The notes under the pieces are model-generated. The model saw nothing but the letters and a program-made list of their open reading frames with translations. It did not search any database and was not told the origin of the DNA. 53,255 nt of DNA from Alphaproteobacteria bacterium. GTDB lineage: Bacteria; Pseudomonadota; Alphaproteobacteria; Sphingomonadales; Sphingomonadaceae. Where the stretch lies: the NCBI GenBank assembly GCA_030430365.1, contig JAUIFP010000009.1, forward strand, positions 1 to 53,255, read 5' to 3'. A program made the translations under genes and the position numbers. Shown one piece after another: positions 24,914 through 34,805 of the stretch (position 1 is its first letter; each line of letters opens with the position of its first letter).

Positions 24914-25564
24914 ATGAAGCGGAACTTCCTTCAAGACCAATCGGGCGCCGGTGCGGCGGAGTTCGCGCTGATGCTGCCGCTGGTCGTCTTGCTGTTTTTC
25001 GGCATTATCGATGGCGGGCGGTATCTCTGGGAAGTGAACCGCGCTTCCAAGGCGACGCAGGCCGGGGCGCGGGCAGCGGCCGTTACGCACATGGTGCCGC
25101 AGGGGCTTGCCAATTACAGTTTCGCAATCAGTGCGGGCATTCCCCAGGGGCAACCCGTGTCGGAGGCATATTTCACGGGCGTACAGTGTGAACAGGCCGG
25201 CGGCAGTGTGGACTGCGACTGGCTCGGCTCACCCAGTGACGATTTCGATCTCGATCCGCTCGACTGCGCCTTCGACACGGTTGTGAACCGGATGCGTGTT
25301 TTCATGCCGAGGCTGGAGACGGAAAATGTGGTTGTCGCCTATTACAATTCCGGCCTGGGCTTTTCGGGTGACCCCAGCGGCCCGGATGTTGCGCCCCTGA
25401 TTTCGGTCCGCCTGAAAGACATCGATTTTCAGCCGATACTGACGGGCCTGTTCGGCCTTTCATGGCCGCTCCCCAGTTCGGATTACACGATAACCCAGGA
25501 AGACGGGATGGGTTGGAAATACGAAGAGGTCCCTAACGACAATGAATGCGACGCATCAGCATGA
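24914..25564 (+). CDS. tadF: TadE/TadF-like minor pseudopilin (second copy)
   Basis: 216 residues. The N-terminus contains DQSGAGAAEFALMLPLVVLL, with the Gly-x4-Glu-Phe prepilin cleavage pattern and a hydrophobic helix. IIDGGRYLWEVNRASKATQAG follows in two overlapping parts typical of TadE. The periplasmic part has four Cys residues. It is a paralogue of the preceding gene. Its stop overlaps the start of cpaE (ATGA, 25561-25564). Confidence 0.9.
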   Translation: MKRNFLQDQSGAGAAEFALMLPLVVLLFFGIIDGGRYLWEVNRASKATQAGARAAAVTHMVPQGLANYSFAISAGIPQGQPVSEAYFTGVQCEQAGGSVDCDWLGSPSDDFDLDPLDCAFDTVVNRMRVFMPRLETENVVVAYYNSGLGFSGDPSGPDVAPLISVRLKDIDFQPILTGLFGLSWPLPSSDYTITQEDGMGWKYEEVPNDNECDASA

Positions 25565-26769
25565 CGCTCCACACTTCCCCGCTTGACCTAGGAAAGGAGA
25601 CCGTATTGCCACTTGCGCACCTGACGGTCGTGGCGACTGCAGAGGAGATCGATCGTCTGCGGGCGAAGGCCGGCGAAAGCTGGGCGGATGAAGTGAACCT
25701 CGTTGCGATGCCTTTAACGGACCGTGTGCCCGACGAGATCGTGGACTCCGCGAAGGTCGTCATCATGCATGTCGACGCAAGCGAGCCGTTTTCGATGCGC
25801 CGCGTTGAACAGGTGCGTCAGCGCCGCCCTGAACTACCGCAGATTGTCGCGCTTTCAAATGCCGACATTGCCCTGGTTCGCACCTTGCTGCGCCAAGGCG
25901 TCGCCGATGTCGTATCCCTGCCGCTCGATCCGGATGAAATGTTGCAAGCGGCGATCTCTTCTCTGGAAGGCAGCGAAAGCGTCGTGAGCGCGGACGATAC
26001 GCTGGCGCCGCTGGTCGGCGTGGTCCGTTCGCTTGGCGGAAGCGGGGCGACGACCCTGCTGACCCATCTCGCCAGCTGTTTTGCCGATTCAGAAGGGGGC
26101 ACCGGCAAGGGCGCTTGTATCATCGATCTCGACATTCAGTTCGGGACCGTGACAGACATTATGGGGCTGACGCCTCGCAGGACATTGTCGGACCTGCTCG
26201 ATGCGGGCGACCGGCTGGACGGCCAGTTCCTGCGGTCCGTTGCTTCGGTTCACAATAGCGGGCTGTTTGTAATCGCCGCACCCGAAGAAATCCTTCCGAT
26301 GGAGAGCGTCGAGACGGATCAATTGCTCAAGGTCATAGAGGTGGCTTGCAGGGAGTTCGACTATGTCTTCCTCGACCTGCCTTCCGATTGGAGCAATTGG
26401 AGCCTCTCCGTCATGCTTCAGGCGGACTCTTTGCTGATGTTGGTCGAGCAATCCGTGCCCAGCCTCAAGCAGGCCGTGCGCCGGCTCGACCTTCTCAGGT
26501 CGATCGGAGTGCCGCGCTCGAAAGTGTCGGTCGTCGTGAACCGGGTCGAAAAACGGTTGTTCGGCAGCATCAGCCTTCAGGACATCGCCGAAACGCTCAA
26601 GCATGACGTGATGGTTGGCCTGCGTGCCGATTGGCAATCGATCAGCACGGCGCGCGATCAGGGCGTCCTGGTCAACGAGGTGAAGCCGAAAAGCCCCTAT
26701 TATGCGGATGTGGTGAAGTTGTCGGGGATGCTGGAGCATCGCCTTTCAAGCCGAGGTGCTTCGAAATGA
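25561..26769 (+). CDS. cpaE: Tad pilus localisation ATPase CpaE/TadZ
   Basis: 402 residues from ATG at 25561. The N-terminal half is a response-regulator-like domain without the full phosphorylation set. The C-terminal half is a MinD/ParA-type ATPase. Its phosphate loop reads RSLGGSGATTLL, so the signature Lys of the deviant Walker A motif is missing; this is common in TadZ/CpaE proteins and suggests reduced ATP hydrolysis. IIDLDIQFG and VFLDLPS are the later ATPase motifs. CpaE places the pilus machine at the cell pole. It overlaps both neighbours by 4 bases. Confidence 0.92.
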   Translation: MTLHTSPLDLGKETVLPLAHLTVVATAEEIDRLRAKAGESWADEVNLVAMPLTDRVPDEIVDSAKVVIMHVDASEPFSMRRVEQVRQRRPELPQIVALSNADIALVRTLLRQGVADVVSLPLDPDEMLQAAISSLEGSESVVSADDTLAPLVGVVRSLGGSGATTLLTHLASCFADSEGGTGKGACIIDLDIQFGTVTDIMGLTPRRTLSDLLDAGDRLDGQFLRSVASVHNSGLFVIAAPEEILPMESVETDQLLKVIEVACREFDYVFLDLPSDWSNWSLSVMLQADSLLMLVEQSVPSLKQAVRRLDLLRSIGVPRSKVSVVVNRVEKRLFGSISLQDIAETLKHDVMVGLRADWQSISTARDQGVLVNEVKPKSPYYADVVKLSGMLEHRLSSRGASK

Positions 26770-28139
26770 AATGGCAGCTCGGCAAAACGAAGAGCGATAA
26801 CCCTGAAACGCCGCCAGGGGGTGCTTTCAGGGTTCCCGCAGCGCTGGCCGCGAGCGAGAAGTTCCTCGAACTCAAGACAATTATCCATCGCAAGTTGCTG
26901 GACCGTATCAATCTTTCGATGCTGGATAAGCTTTCGCGCCAACAGGTCGAAGACGAGGTCGGGGACATCGTCCTGGAGCTGTTGGTTGAAGAGGATGCCG
27001 CGCTCAACTCGAAAGAGCGTTCGCGTCTCGTCGCGGAGGTGCTGGACGAGCTGCTCGGTCTCGGGCCGTTGGAGCCGTTGCTGGCGGACGACAGTATCAC
27101 CGACATCCTGGTGAACGGGCACAGGACGGTTTTCGTCGAACGGGCAGGTCTTCTTGAGAAGGTGCCCACGCGTTTTCAGGACGAACGGCATCTGCTGCGT
27201 ATCATTCAGAAGATCGTCAGCGGTGTTGGCCGCCGCATCGACGAGGCTTCACCTTTTGTCGATGCACGGCTGAGCGACGGATCGCGCGTGAATGCGATTA
27301 TCGCGCCGCTTGCGATCGACGGTTCGCTGCTGTCCATCCGCAAGTTCGCGAAGCGGCCCATCAGCATGGCCCGTCTGATCCAGTTGGGCAGTATTCCGGC
27401 AGAGGTTGCGGAAGTCCTGCAGGCGGTGGTGCAGGCGCGGCGAAACATACTTATTTCCGGGGGCACGGGGTCGGGCAAGACCACGCTGCTCAATGCGCTA
27501 TCCTCCTTCATCAATGCGCGCGAACGCATCGTGACGATCGAGGACTCGGCAGAACTGCAATTGCAGCAGGAGCATGTCGCCAGGCTGGAAACGCGGCCCC
27601 CCAACGTTGAAGGCAAGGGTGAAGTTACACAGCGCGATCTGGTGAAGAACGCGCTGCGCATGCGGCCGGACCGGATCATCGTGGGCGAGGTGCGCGCCGG
27701 TGAAGCCTTCGACATGTTGCAGGCCATGAATACCGGCCATGATGGCTCGATGACGACCGTTCACGCGAATTCGTCCCGAGATGCCTTGTCGAGAGTCGAA
27801 CAGATGATCGGCATGAGCGGCATCGACATTTCGCCTCAATCGGCACGGGCCCAGATCGCTTCGGCCATCAACATCGTCATCCAGATTGGCCGCCAGGCGG
27901 ACGGCCGGCGGCGGCTGCTCAGCTTGTCAGAGATTGTCGGGATGGAAGGCCAAACCATTACGATGCAAGAGATCTTCCGCTTCAAAATGACCGGTCGCGA
28001 TGAGAATGGTGGGGTCCTGGGCCATTTCGAGGCTACCGGCATCAGGCCCAAATTCCTATCTGATGTGCTCGATCACGGCCTCGATCTTGCACCGGAGCTG
28101 TTCCGGCCGAACTTCCGCATCGGGGGCAGTACGCAGTGA
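26766..28139 (+). CDS. cpaF: Tad secretion ATPase CpaF/TadA
   Basis: 457 residues from ATG at 26766, which overlaps the cpaE stop; the open frame extends further upstream inside cpaE but is not used. It is a hexameric type II/IV secretion ATPase. An N-terminal helical domain is followed by [11 protein letters not shown] and the Walker A motif GGTGSGKT (232-239). The Asp box has the form EDSAELQLQ, Walker B lies near [11 protein letters not shown], and the His box is [13 protein letters not shown]. It powers pilus extension, and in Tad systems also retraction, from the cytoplasmic side. It overlaps tadB by 4 bases (GTGA). Confidence 0.96.
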   Translation: MKWQLGKTKSDNPETPPGGAFRVPAALAASEKFLELKTIIHRKLLDRINLSMLDKLSRQQVEDEVGDIVLELLVEEDAALNSKERSRLVAEVLDELLGLGPLEPLLADDSITDILVNGHRTVFVERAGLLEKVPTRFQDERHLLRIIQKIVSGVGRRIDEASPFVDARLSDGSRVNAIIAPLAIDGSLLSIRKFAKRPISMARLIQLGSIPAEVAEVLQAVVQARRNILISGGTGSGKTTLLNALSSFINARERIVTIEDSAELQLQQEHVARLETRPPNVEGKGEVTQRDLVKNALRMRPDRIIVGEVRAGEAFDMLQAMNTGHDGSMTTVHANSSRDALSRVEQMIGMSGIDISPQSARAQIASAINIVIQIGRQADGRRRLLSLSEIVGMEGQTITMQEIFRFKMTGRDENGGVLGHFEATGIRPKFLSDVLDHGLDLAPELFRPNFRIGGSTQ

Positions 28140-29137
28140 ACGGAGACCTCATCCGCTTCTTCGTGCTGCTGGCAGTCTTCGCCTCGGTCTTCCTGTTGCT
28201 GCAGATCTCCTTGCGCGCGGCGGCGGAGCGCGGCGCCTATTCTTCCGCGGTGAACAAGCGGCTCAAGCTCATATCCCGGGGCTTCGAGCGCGAGGATGTG
28301 TGGTCTCACCTTCGCAGGAATGACCCGGCACTGTTGCGGCACAGCTCGGGCCTATTGGGCGGGATGCTTCGTTCGATACGCCGCGATCTCATGATGGCGG
28401 CATTGCCCTTCGGCCCGGTCCAGGTGCTGTTCGCGATGATCATCATCTTTGCTGCAATCGTCCTTGTCACAAGTGTGATTGCATTCGTTTCGAACTACCA
28501 GATCACGGGCGGTGTGCTGCTGATCATCGTGGCATTTGCCGGAGCGATCGCCATCCCGCTTCCGCTCTTTGCGATTTCCTTCCTCGCGCAGCGCAAGCGG
28601 CGGCGCATGCAGGAACAGTTCCCCGTCGCGCTCGACATATTCGTCCGCGCTTTGCGGTCCGGCCATCCCGTTGCCGCCGCGATCGAGCTGCTCACCCAGG
28701 AAATGGAAGATCCCATCGGCTCCGAATTCGGGCTTGTCGCGGACGAAGTGGCTTATGGGGCGGACCTTACCGAGGTCCTTCATGCGATGGCCGAACGCTG
28801 GGATCTCGACGACATCCGGATGTTCGTGGTCTCGCTATCGGTGCAGAACGAAACCGGCGGCAATCTGGCGGAGATTCTGGACAACCTCTCGAAAGTGATC
28901 CGCGAGCGTTCGGCGCTTTATCTTAAAGTGCGGGCGTTGAGCTCGGAAGGCAGGATGACGGGATGGCTGCTGACCGTGCTGCCCATCTTCACCTTCGTTT
29001 CGTTGTTTCTGGTCAATCCCGGCTTCTATCTCGAAGTCGCAGGCGATCCCATTTTTCTGATCGGATTTCCGGCTTTGCTGCTGCTGTATGTGGTTGGCGT
29101 GCTGATGATCCGCAAACTCGTGAATCTGGAGGTCTGA
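28136..29137 (+). CDS. tadB: Tad inner-membrane platform protein TadB (GspF type)
   Basis: 333 residues from GTG at 28136, which overlaps the cpaF stop codon. Hydrophobic segments occur near the N-terminus, about 95-145, and twice near the C-terminus. The cytoplasmic T2SSF domain lies between, with FPVALDIFVRALRSGHPV and FVVSLSVQNETGGNLAEIL in the family pattern. TadB and TadC together form the inner-membrane platform that couples CpaF to the growing pilus. The tadC gene follows after one base. Confidence 0.94.
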   Translation: MNGDLIRFFVLLAVFASVFLLLQISLRAAAERGAYSSAVNKRLKLISRGFEREDVWSHLRRNDPALLRHSSGLLGGMLRSIRRDLMMAALPFGPVQVLFAMIIIFAAIVLVTSVIAFVSNYQITGGVLLIIVAFAGAIAIPLPLFAISFLAQRKRRRMQEQFPVALDIFVRALRSGHPVAAAIELLTQEMEDPIGSEFGLVADEVAYGADLTEVLHAMAERWDLDDIRMFVVSLSVQNETGGNLAEILDNLSKVIRERSALYLKVRALSSEGRMTGWLLTVLPIFTFVSLFLVNPGFYLEVAGDPIFLIGFPALLLLYVVGVLMIRKLVNLEV

Positions 29138-29138
29138 G

Positions 29139-30110
29139 ATGCTCGAATTCCTGGCTTCCAATGACCTCGCGCGGATCGCATTTCTGGCCTTGCTGTTCGT
29201 CATCGTCGTTTATGCCGGTGTCACCGCCGCCAATGCCGCATCGCGCCGTGCCGCGATCAAGGACGAACTCAGGGCGATTTCCGGCAGGGACATGCCGGGC
29301 AGTGCTTCGCGTCTGACCGACGACAAGGAGACCGCATGGACCAGGCTGGCGGACCGGTTCGAGAAAAGCGGTTTCAATCTTGCTGACACACGCGGAGGAG
29401 AGCTGCGCCAGAAGCTGATCGCTGCCGGCTATGAATCGCCCGCCGCGCCGAAGCTATTCACTCTGGCAAGACTGGCGATGGTGTTCATTCTGCCGGGCTT
29501 CTTCATTCTACTGTTCAGTGCCGCGGGCTACGAACTTTCGCTACTGCAGCTTTACCTTGTCGGCGTGGGGCTGGCGGTTCTGGGGCTCTATATCCCCAAT
29601 CTTGTCATTACCGCTAAGGCCGACCGGCGCCGCGAAACGATCACGAACGGCTTTCCCGACTGTCTCGACCTGATGCTGGTATGCGTCGAAGCCGGCCTCG
29701 GCCTGGAAGCCGCGCTGGACAGGGTGGGCCGGGAAATGGCGCTGTCCCATCCGCTGGTCGCTCGGCTGCTTTCGCTCGTGACCCTTCAATTGAGGGCCGG
29801 AGCCCAGCGCGACGAAGCGCTGCGCAAGATGGCGGAAGCAAGCGGCGTGGACGAGATCAAGAGCTTTGCGACGCTGCTTATCCAGTCGGACAAGCTTGGC
29901 ACCAGCATGGCCGATACGCTGCGCGTCTACGCGGCCGAAATGCGCGAAAAACGCCGTTTGCGAGCCGAGGAAAAGGCGCATCGCATTCCGGTGCTGATTT
30001 CGATCCCGCTGGTCCTCTGCATGCTCCCGACAATGATCGGGGTGCTGATGCTGCCGGGCGTCGTCAGGATCGTGAGAGAACTGTTCCCTGCCCTTTCTGG
30101 AGGAGGTTAG
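29139..30110 (+). CDS. tadC: Tad inner-membrane platform protein TadC (GspF type)
   Basis: 323 residues with an N-terminal anchor (IAFLALLFVIVVYAGVTAAN). A pair of helices lies near 110-155. The T2SSF domain includes FPDCLDLMLVCVEAGLGLEA and SFATLLIQSDKLGTSMADTL, and a last membrane helix (LVLCMLPTMIGVLML) ends the protein. It is the partner of TadB. GGAGG lies in the end of tadB, eight bases before the ATG, so the two are made together. Confidence 0.94.
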   Translation: MLEFLASNDLARIAFLALLFVIVVYAGVTAANAASRRAAIKDELRAISGRDMPGSASRLTDDKETAWTRLADRFEKSGFNLADTRGGELRQKLIAAGYESPAAPKLFTLARLAMVFILPGFFILLFSAAGYELSLLQLYLVGVGLAVLGLYIPNLVITAKADRRRETITNGFPDCLDLMLVCVEAGLGLEAALDRVGREMALSHPLVARLLSLVTLQLRAGAQRDEALRKMAEASGVDEIKSFATLLIQSDKLGTSMADTLRVYAAEMREKRRLRAEEKAHRIPVLISIPLVLCMLPTMIGVLMLPGVVRIVRELFPALSGGG

Positions 30111-30111
30111 C

Positions 30112-30843
30112 ATGAAGTCGGTTGGAAAGCTCGCATTGCTGCTCGCTGCAGGCACTGGACTGGCTGGATGCCAGTCCCTGTTCGGAAGCAGCTCCCAGGC
30201 TAGCTTCAATGCGGACGCTTCCAGTCGGGCCGGTGATGTGGCCGCTTTCGCGGTCAGCCTGGAAGAAGGCAGGGCCTATCTGAAGCAGGGGCGCATCGCC
30301 GCCGCAATCGGGGCCTTTAAGGTCGCGCAGCTTGGCAGGGACACGAAGGCCGAGGCGACGAATGGGCTGGCCGTGGCCTATGCCCGGTTAGGGCGGCAGG
30401 ATCTTGCCAGGCGGTATTTCGCCGCGGCTGCAAGGCTCGATCCGGGCAATCCGATATTCGCGGCGAACCTTGCACGGCTGGAACGGAACACGGCTTTGGC
30501 GCAGCAGCAGGCATCTCCTGACACTGCTCGCCTGGCGGTAGCGGAAGAGCAAAGCATGCGGATCGCGGGTGCAGACGCCGAAACCGGAAATTCGAAGATC
30601 GAGCGGCTATCCAGAGGCACGGTGCACATCCGGCTCAACAATTCTCGGCATGAAGCGCCGGATATGACCGTTGTCGCTCGTGAAACCTCGCAGACGCCTT
30701 CGATCGCTAGCGGGGCGGACAGCGGCGCGGCCAAGTATCCCGTAAGAGTGCGGTTGCAGTCTTCCGATGGCGCAAAAACGGCCTTCGCCGGTGCCGGTGG
30801 CACGCGGCAGGGAGCCTATCCGGTAAGGGTCAGTTTTAGGTAA
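30112..30843 (+). CDS. tadD: TPR lipoprotein TadD
   Basis: 243 residues with a lipoprotein signal (lipobox LAGCQ, Cys20). Two or three tetratricopeptide repeats follow, between about 45 and 125 (EEGRAYLKQGRIAAAIGAF, GLAVAYARLGRQDLARRYF). The Ala/Ser/Arg-rich tail ends with two similar segments, YPVRVRLQ and YPVRVSFR. TadD is a pilotin-like factor that helps the CpaC secretin. GGAGGAGG precedes the ATG. Its stop TAA shares its last A with the ATG of cpaA. Confidence 0.88.
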   Translation: MKSVGKLALLLAAGTGLAGCQSLFGSSSQASFNADASSRAGDVAAFAVSLEEGRAYLKQGRIAAAIGAFKVAQLGRDTKAEATNGLAVAYARLGRQDLARRYFAAAARLDPGNPIFAANLARLERNTALAQQQASPDTARLAVAEEQSMRIAGADAETGNSKIERLSRGTVHIRLNNSRHEAPDMTVVARETSQTPSIASGADSGAAKYPVRVRLQSSDGAKTAFAGAGGTRQGAYPVRVSFR

Positions 30844-31316
30844 TGCTCGAGACATTCGTGTTGGCCGCCTGCCTTGGCTTTGCGGCCGCCGGTGCTGTTT
30901 GGGATGTAGGCAAGAGGCGGATCCCCAATCTCCTCTGCGTGGGTATGGCGCTCGTGGCATTCTGTTACGCATTGGTGTCATTCGGGCTCTTTCAGGCCGG
31001 CAGTGCGGCCTTGCACGCTATTGCCGCCTTGTTGGTCGGAATGTTGCTCTTCCGATTTGGATTGATCGGCGGTGGCGATGCGAAGTTCTATTCTGCGGTC
31101 GCCTTCGGTGTGCCCTTGAATCAGGCTCTCCTGTTGCTGGGGTGGGTCTCGATTGCCGGGCTGCTGCTGCTGCTCGTGATGGTCGCAATGCGCATGGGCG
31201 GAATGCCGATCGGCCCGCGGGACGCAAATGGCAGAGTCCTCGTTCCCTATGGCGTGGCGATCGGACTGGGATTCGCGCTGACCTTGCTGGGCGGGGCGCC
31301 GGGGGATCTGCTTTAG
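30843..31316 (+). CDS. cpaA: Prepilin peptidase CpaA/TadV (type IV, A24 family)
   Basis: 157 residues, a short A24A-type aspartic protease with no methyltransferase domain, as usual for TadV/CpaA. The two catalytic Asp residues are in AVWDVGKRRIPN (near 22) and in GGGDAKFYSA (near 79). Four or five membrane helices are predicted. It removes the leader of Flp and of the TadE/TadF pseudopilins. It is the last gene of the operon (TAATG junction with tadD). Confidence 0.93.
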   Translation: MLETFVLAACLGFAAAGAVWDVGKRRIPNLLCVGMALVAFCYALVSFGLFQAGSAALHAIAALLVGMLLFRFGLIGGGDAKFYSAVAFGVPLNQALLLLGWVSIAGLLLLLVMVAMRMGGMPIGPRDANGRVLVPYGVAIGLGFALTLLGGAPGDLL

Positions 31317-31383
31317 GCCCGAAGGATCGCGGAATTACCTGCCGCAGGGAAGCCAGCATCGCCCTAGCGTGGAGGGGCCTAAA
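31312..31383 (+). repeat. Long-range inverted repeat at the end of the Tad operon
   Basis: TTTAGGCCC (31312-31320, spanning the cpaA stop codon) and GGGCCTAAA (31375-31383) are perfect 9-bp arms separated by 54 bases. The spacer has further inner pairing (CAGGG with CCCTAG-type bases). It could fold into a branched 3' structure that ends or protects the Tad mRNA. It lacks a clear U-tract. Confidence 0.4.
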
Positions 31384-31388
31384 TTGAA

Positions 31389-31409
31389 CAACATTGTTGC
31401 ATTGCAACA
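31389..31409. promoter_or_regulatory. Overlapping palindromes before the amidoligase operon
   Basis: CAACATTGTTG (31389-31399) overlaps TGTTGCATTGCAACA (31395-31409). Both are perfect dyads, and they end 24 bases before the ATG of the transglutaminase-DUF2126 gene. The nested arrangement suggests an operator near the transcription start. Confidence 0.42.
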
Positions 31410-31433
31410 CCTAGAAGCGTCTATGTTTCAGCC

Positions 31434-34400
31434 ATGATCCGTGCCGCACTCAACCACCTGACTCATTACCGCTATTCTCGTCCGATCACTTTGGGGCCGC
31501 AGGTTATACGCCTGCGCCCTGCGCCCCATACGCGAACGGCCGTTCCCAATTATGCCTTGAAGATCCAGCCCGAGGGGCACTTTATCAATTGGCAGCAGGA
31601 TCCGCACGGCAATTGGCAGGCGCGGGTGGTGTTTCCCGAGAAGGTCAGCGAATTCAGCATCGAGGTGGACCTGATCGCGGACATGACCGTGATCAATCCG
31701 TTCGACTTCTTCGTGGAGGAATATGCCGAGAACTATCCCTTCGCTTATGACGAGAAGCTGAAAACCGATCTGGCGGCCTATTTCGATTGCGAAGAGCAGG
31801 GGCCGCTGTTCGAAGAATTGGTGGCCAGCCATCAGGGCTATGAAGGCCGCACGATCGATTTCCTGGTCGAGGTCAATCGCAAGCTCGAAGAGCGGATCGA
31901 ATACGTTATCCGTATGGAAACGGGCACACAGTCGCCGGAACAGACGCTTGAGGTCGGCCGGGGATCGTGCCGCGACAGCGCCTGGCTGCTGGTTCAGTTG
32001 CTGCGGCGGCTGGGCTTCGCGGCCCGCTTCGTGTCGGGATATTCGATCCAGCTGGTCGCCGATGTGGAGCCGGTCGAGGGCCCCAAGGGTGTGACCGAGG
32101 ACGTGGTCGATCTCCATGCCTGGGCGGAGGCGTACGTTCCCGGGGCGGGCTGGGTCGCGCTGGATGCAACCTCCGGCATGTTCGCGGGCGAGGGCCACAT
32201 TCCGCTTTGCGCCACGCCGCATTACCGGTCCGCATCGCCGATCGAGGGCATGGCGGAGCCTGCGGAAGTCGATTTCACTTTCGAGATGCGTGTCGACCGC
32301 GTGAAAGAAGCGGTCCGCATCACCAAGCCTTTCACCGACGAGCGTTGGCACGCTTTGCTCGATCTCGGCAAGAAGGTGGATGAGGACCTAAACGCGCAGG
32401 ATGTCCGCCTGACCATGGGCGGGGAGCCGACTTTCGTTGCCGAGAATGCAGGTGAAGTGCCCGAATGGAACGGCGAAGCCGTGGGGCCGACCAAGGCGGG
32501 ATTTGCCGACAGGCTGATCCGCAAGCTTGGCGAGGCTTTTGCTCCGGGTGCATTGCTGCATCATGGGCAGGGGAAGTGGTATCCGGGCGAGAGCCTGCCG
32601 CGCTGGGGCTTCGCGCTCTATTGGCGCAAGGATGGCAAGCCGCTGTGGGAGCATCCCGAGCTGATCGCCCGCGATCCCGAAGAAGATGAAGAACAGACAG
32701 TCGATCCCGCGCAGGCCGAAGCCTTCCTGAATGCCGCCGCCGGCCATCTGGGAGTTGGAACCGAGTTCGTTCATGCCGTTTACGAGGATCCGGAAAAGTG
32801 GATCGAGCGTGAGGGAGAGTTGCCGGTCAATGTTTCCCCGCTCGACCCCAAGATCGAGGATCCCGAGGAACGCCAGCGCATCGTCAACACTTTCAGCCGC
32901 GGGCTGACCAAGCCGGTGGGCTATGTGCTGCCGATCCAGCGTTGGCAGGCGAAACAGGAGAAGGAACCGCAGCGCTGGAAGAGCGAGCAGTGGCGCTTGC
33001 GCCGCGGCGCGCTGTTTGCCGTTCCGGGGGATAGCTCGCTCGGCTATCGTCTGCCGCTGGGTTCGCTGCCGCATGTTTCGAAGAGCGATTATCCCTATAT
33101 CCACCCAGGGGTCGAAACCGATCCGCAGGCGCCGCTGGCCGACTATCGCGAGCAGCGACCTCAAGCGGCCGCGGAAGACCGTGAGCGCGCGGCCCCCGCC
33201 GAAGCTGCCGAGCAGATGCATCAAAGGGTCGAGCAGGCGGACGGTAACCGTCAGGAAATCGTCGAACAGCAGATCATCGAAGGGGCAGTTCGCACCGCCA
33301 TCACGGTCGAGCCCAAGGGGACCTATCTTTCCGTTTTCGTGCCGCCGGTCGAAAGCATGGAAGATTTCCTGGAACTCGTGGCCGAGATCGAGTCAACTGC
33401 GAAATCCATGAACATGCCGGTGCGGATCGAAGGCTATCCGCCGCCGCCGGATCCGCGGATCAACGTGCTGAAGGTTACGCCCGATCCCGGCGTGATCGAA
33501 GTGAATATCCACCCGACCGCCTCGTTCGAGGAACTGGTCGATGTGACGACACGGCTTTACGATACGGCGCGCGAATGCGGGCTGACGGCCGACAAGTTCA
33601 TGGTCGATGGGCGCTCGGTCGGCACGGGCGGCGGCAATCATCTCGTGCTTGGCGGGGAGAGCATCGCCGAAAGCGCCTTCATTCGCCGGCCCGACCTGCT
33701 GAAAAGCTTTGTGCTTTATTGGCAGCGTCACCCGTCGCTCAGTTACCTCTTTTCGGGCCTGTTCATCGGGCCGACCAGCCAGGCGCCGCGGATCGACGAA
33801 GCGCGGCATGACAGCCTCTACGAACTCGAAGTCGCGCTGTCGCAGGTGCCGCCGCCCGGCGTGCCGCCCAAATTCCCGTGGGTGGTGGATCTGCTTTTCC
33901 GCAACATGCTGGTCGATGTGACGGGCAATACGCACCGCACCGAAATCTGCATCGACAAGCTCTATTCGCCCGACGGCCCGACCGGAAGGCTGGGACTGGT
34001 GGAGTTTCGCGGGTTCGAGATGCCGCCGGATGCGAAGATGAGCGTGGCGGCGCAATTGCTGTTGCGCGCCATGCTGGCCTGGTTCTGGCGCGAACCGCAG
34101 GATGGCCCTCTGGTCCGGTGGGGCACCAGCCTGCATGACCGCTTCCTGCTGCCGCATTATTGCTGGTCGGACTTTCTCGATGTGCTCGGCGATCTGCGCG
34201 GGGCGGGATATGATTTCGATCCCGACTGGTTCGAGGCGCAGCACCAATTCCGCTTCCCCGTGCATGGAACGGTTCATGCCGGCGGCGTGGAACTGGAGAT
34301 CAGCCACGCGCTGGAACCCTGGAACGTGTTGGGCGAAACCGGGGCGATCGGCGGTACTGTACGCTATGTCGACAGTTCGACCGAGCGCCTGCAGGTCAAG

Positions 34401-34805
34401 GCCAATGGGCTGACGCCCGGCCGGCACATCATCGGCTGCAATGGCCGCCGTGTGCCGATGCATTCGACCGGCAGGCAAGGGGAGGCCGTGGGCGGCGTAC
34501 GCTACAAGGCATGGGCGCCGGCCAATTGCATGCACCCGCTGCTCGATGCAGATGCTCCGCTGACCTTCGACGTGTTCGATACGTGGAACGGGCGCTCCCT
34601 CGGCGGCTGCGTCTATCATGTCGCGCATCCGGGCGGCCGGTCTTATGACGATGTTCCGATCAACAGCTATGAGGCCGAGGCGCGGCGCAAGGCGCGGTTC
34701 CAGGAACATGGCCATACGCCGGGCAAGGCGCCCATTCCGCCGGCAGAAAACGGGGGTGATTTCCCGATGACGCTCGATCTGCGCAGACCGGTGGGGCTGG
34801 GATGA
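31434..34805 (+). CDS. Transglutaminase-like protease fused to DUF2126 (predicted amidoligase)
   Basis: 1123 residues. A bacterial transglutaminase-like N-terminal domain (about 1-90) is followed by a transglutaminase/cysteine-protease core with the triad Cys179 ([11 protein letters not shown]), His228 (DLHAWAEAY) and Asp244 (ALDATSG). From about 320 to the end is DUF2126, with MGGEPTFV at 328-335, [31 protein letters not shown] and [11 protein letters not shown]. Published comparative genomics predicts this last part to be a glutamine-synthetase-like COOH-NH2 ligase. The protein is thus predicted both to form and to cut amide or isopeptide bonds. It overlaps the next gene by 4 bases. No clear ribosome-binding site is visible, so the mRNA may be leaderless or nearly so. 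Confidence 0.9.
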   Translation: MIRAALNHLTHYRYSRPITLGPQVIRLRPAPHTRTAVPNYALKIQPEGHFINWQQDPHGNWQARVVFPEKVSEFSIEVDLIADMTVINPFDFFVEEYAENYPFAYDEKLKTDLAAYFDCEEQGPLFEELVASHQGYEGRTIDFLVEVNRKLEERIEYVIRMETGTQSPEQTLEVGRGSCRDSAWLLVQLLRRLGFAARFVSGYSIQLVADVEPVEGPKGVTEDVVDLHAWAEAYVPGAGWVALDATSGMFAGEGHIPLCATPHYRSASPIEGMAEPAEVDFTFEMRVDRVKEAVRITKPFTDERWHALLDLGKKVDEDLNAQDVRLTMGGEPTFVAENAGEVPEWNGEAVGPTKAGFADRLIRKLGEAFAPGALLHHGQGKWYPGESLPRWGFALYWRKDGKPLWEHPELIARDPEEDEEQTVDPAQAEAFLNAAAGHLGVGTEFVHAVYEDPEKWIEREGELPVNVSPLDPKIEDPEERQRIVNTFSRGLTKPVGYVLPIQRWQAKQEKEPQRWKSEQWRLRRGALFAVPGDSSLGYRLPLGSLPHVSKSDYPYIHPGVETDPQAPLADYREQRPQAAAEDRERAAPAEAAEQMHQRVEQADGNRQEIVEQQIIEGAVRTAITVEPKGTYLSVFVPPVESMEDFLELVAEIESTAKSMNMPVRIEGYPPPPDPRINVLKVTPDPGVIEVNIHPTASFEELVDVTTRLYDTARECGLTADKFMVDGRSVGTGGGNHLVLGGESIAESAFIRRPDLLKSFVLYWQRHPSLSYLFSGLFIGPTSQAPRIDEARHDSLYELEVALSQVPPPGVPPKFPWVVDLLFRNMLVDVTGNTHRTEICIDKLYSPDGPTGRLGLVEFRGFEMPPDAKMSVAAQLLLRAMLAWFWREPQDGPLVRWGTSLHDRFLLPHYCWSDFLDVLGDLRGAGYDFDPDWFEAQHQFRFPVHGTVHAGGVELEISHALEPWNVLGETGAIGGTVRYVDSSTERLQVKANGLTPGRHIIGCNGRRVPMHSTGRQGEAVGGVRYKAWAPANCMHPLLDADAPLTFDVFDTWNGRSLGGCVYHVAHPGGRSYDDVPINSYEAEARRKARFQEHGHTPGKAPIPPAENGGDFPMTLDLRRPVGLG

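Noticed and set aside
33393..34715. Open frame of 440 codons on the minus strand opposite DUF2126
   Set aside because: Antisense shadow; the plus-strand protein has conserved DUF2126 motifs throughout this range.
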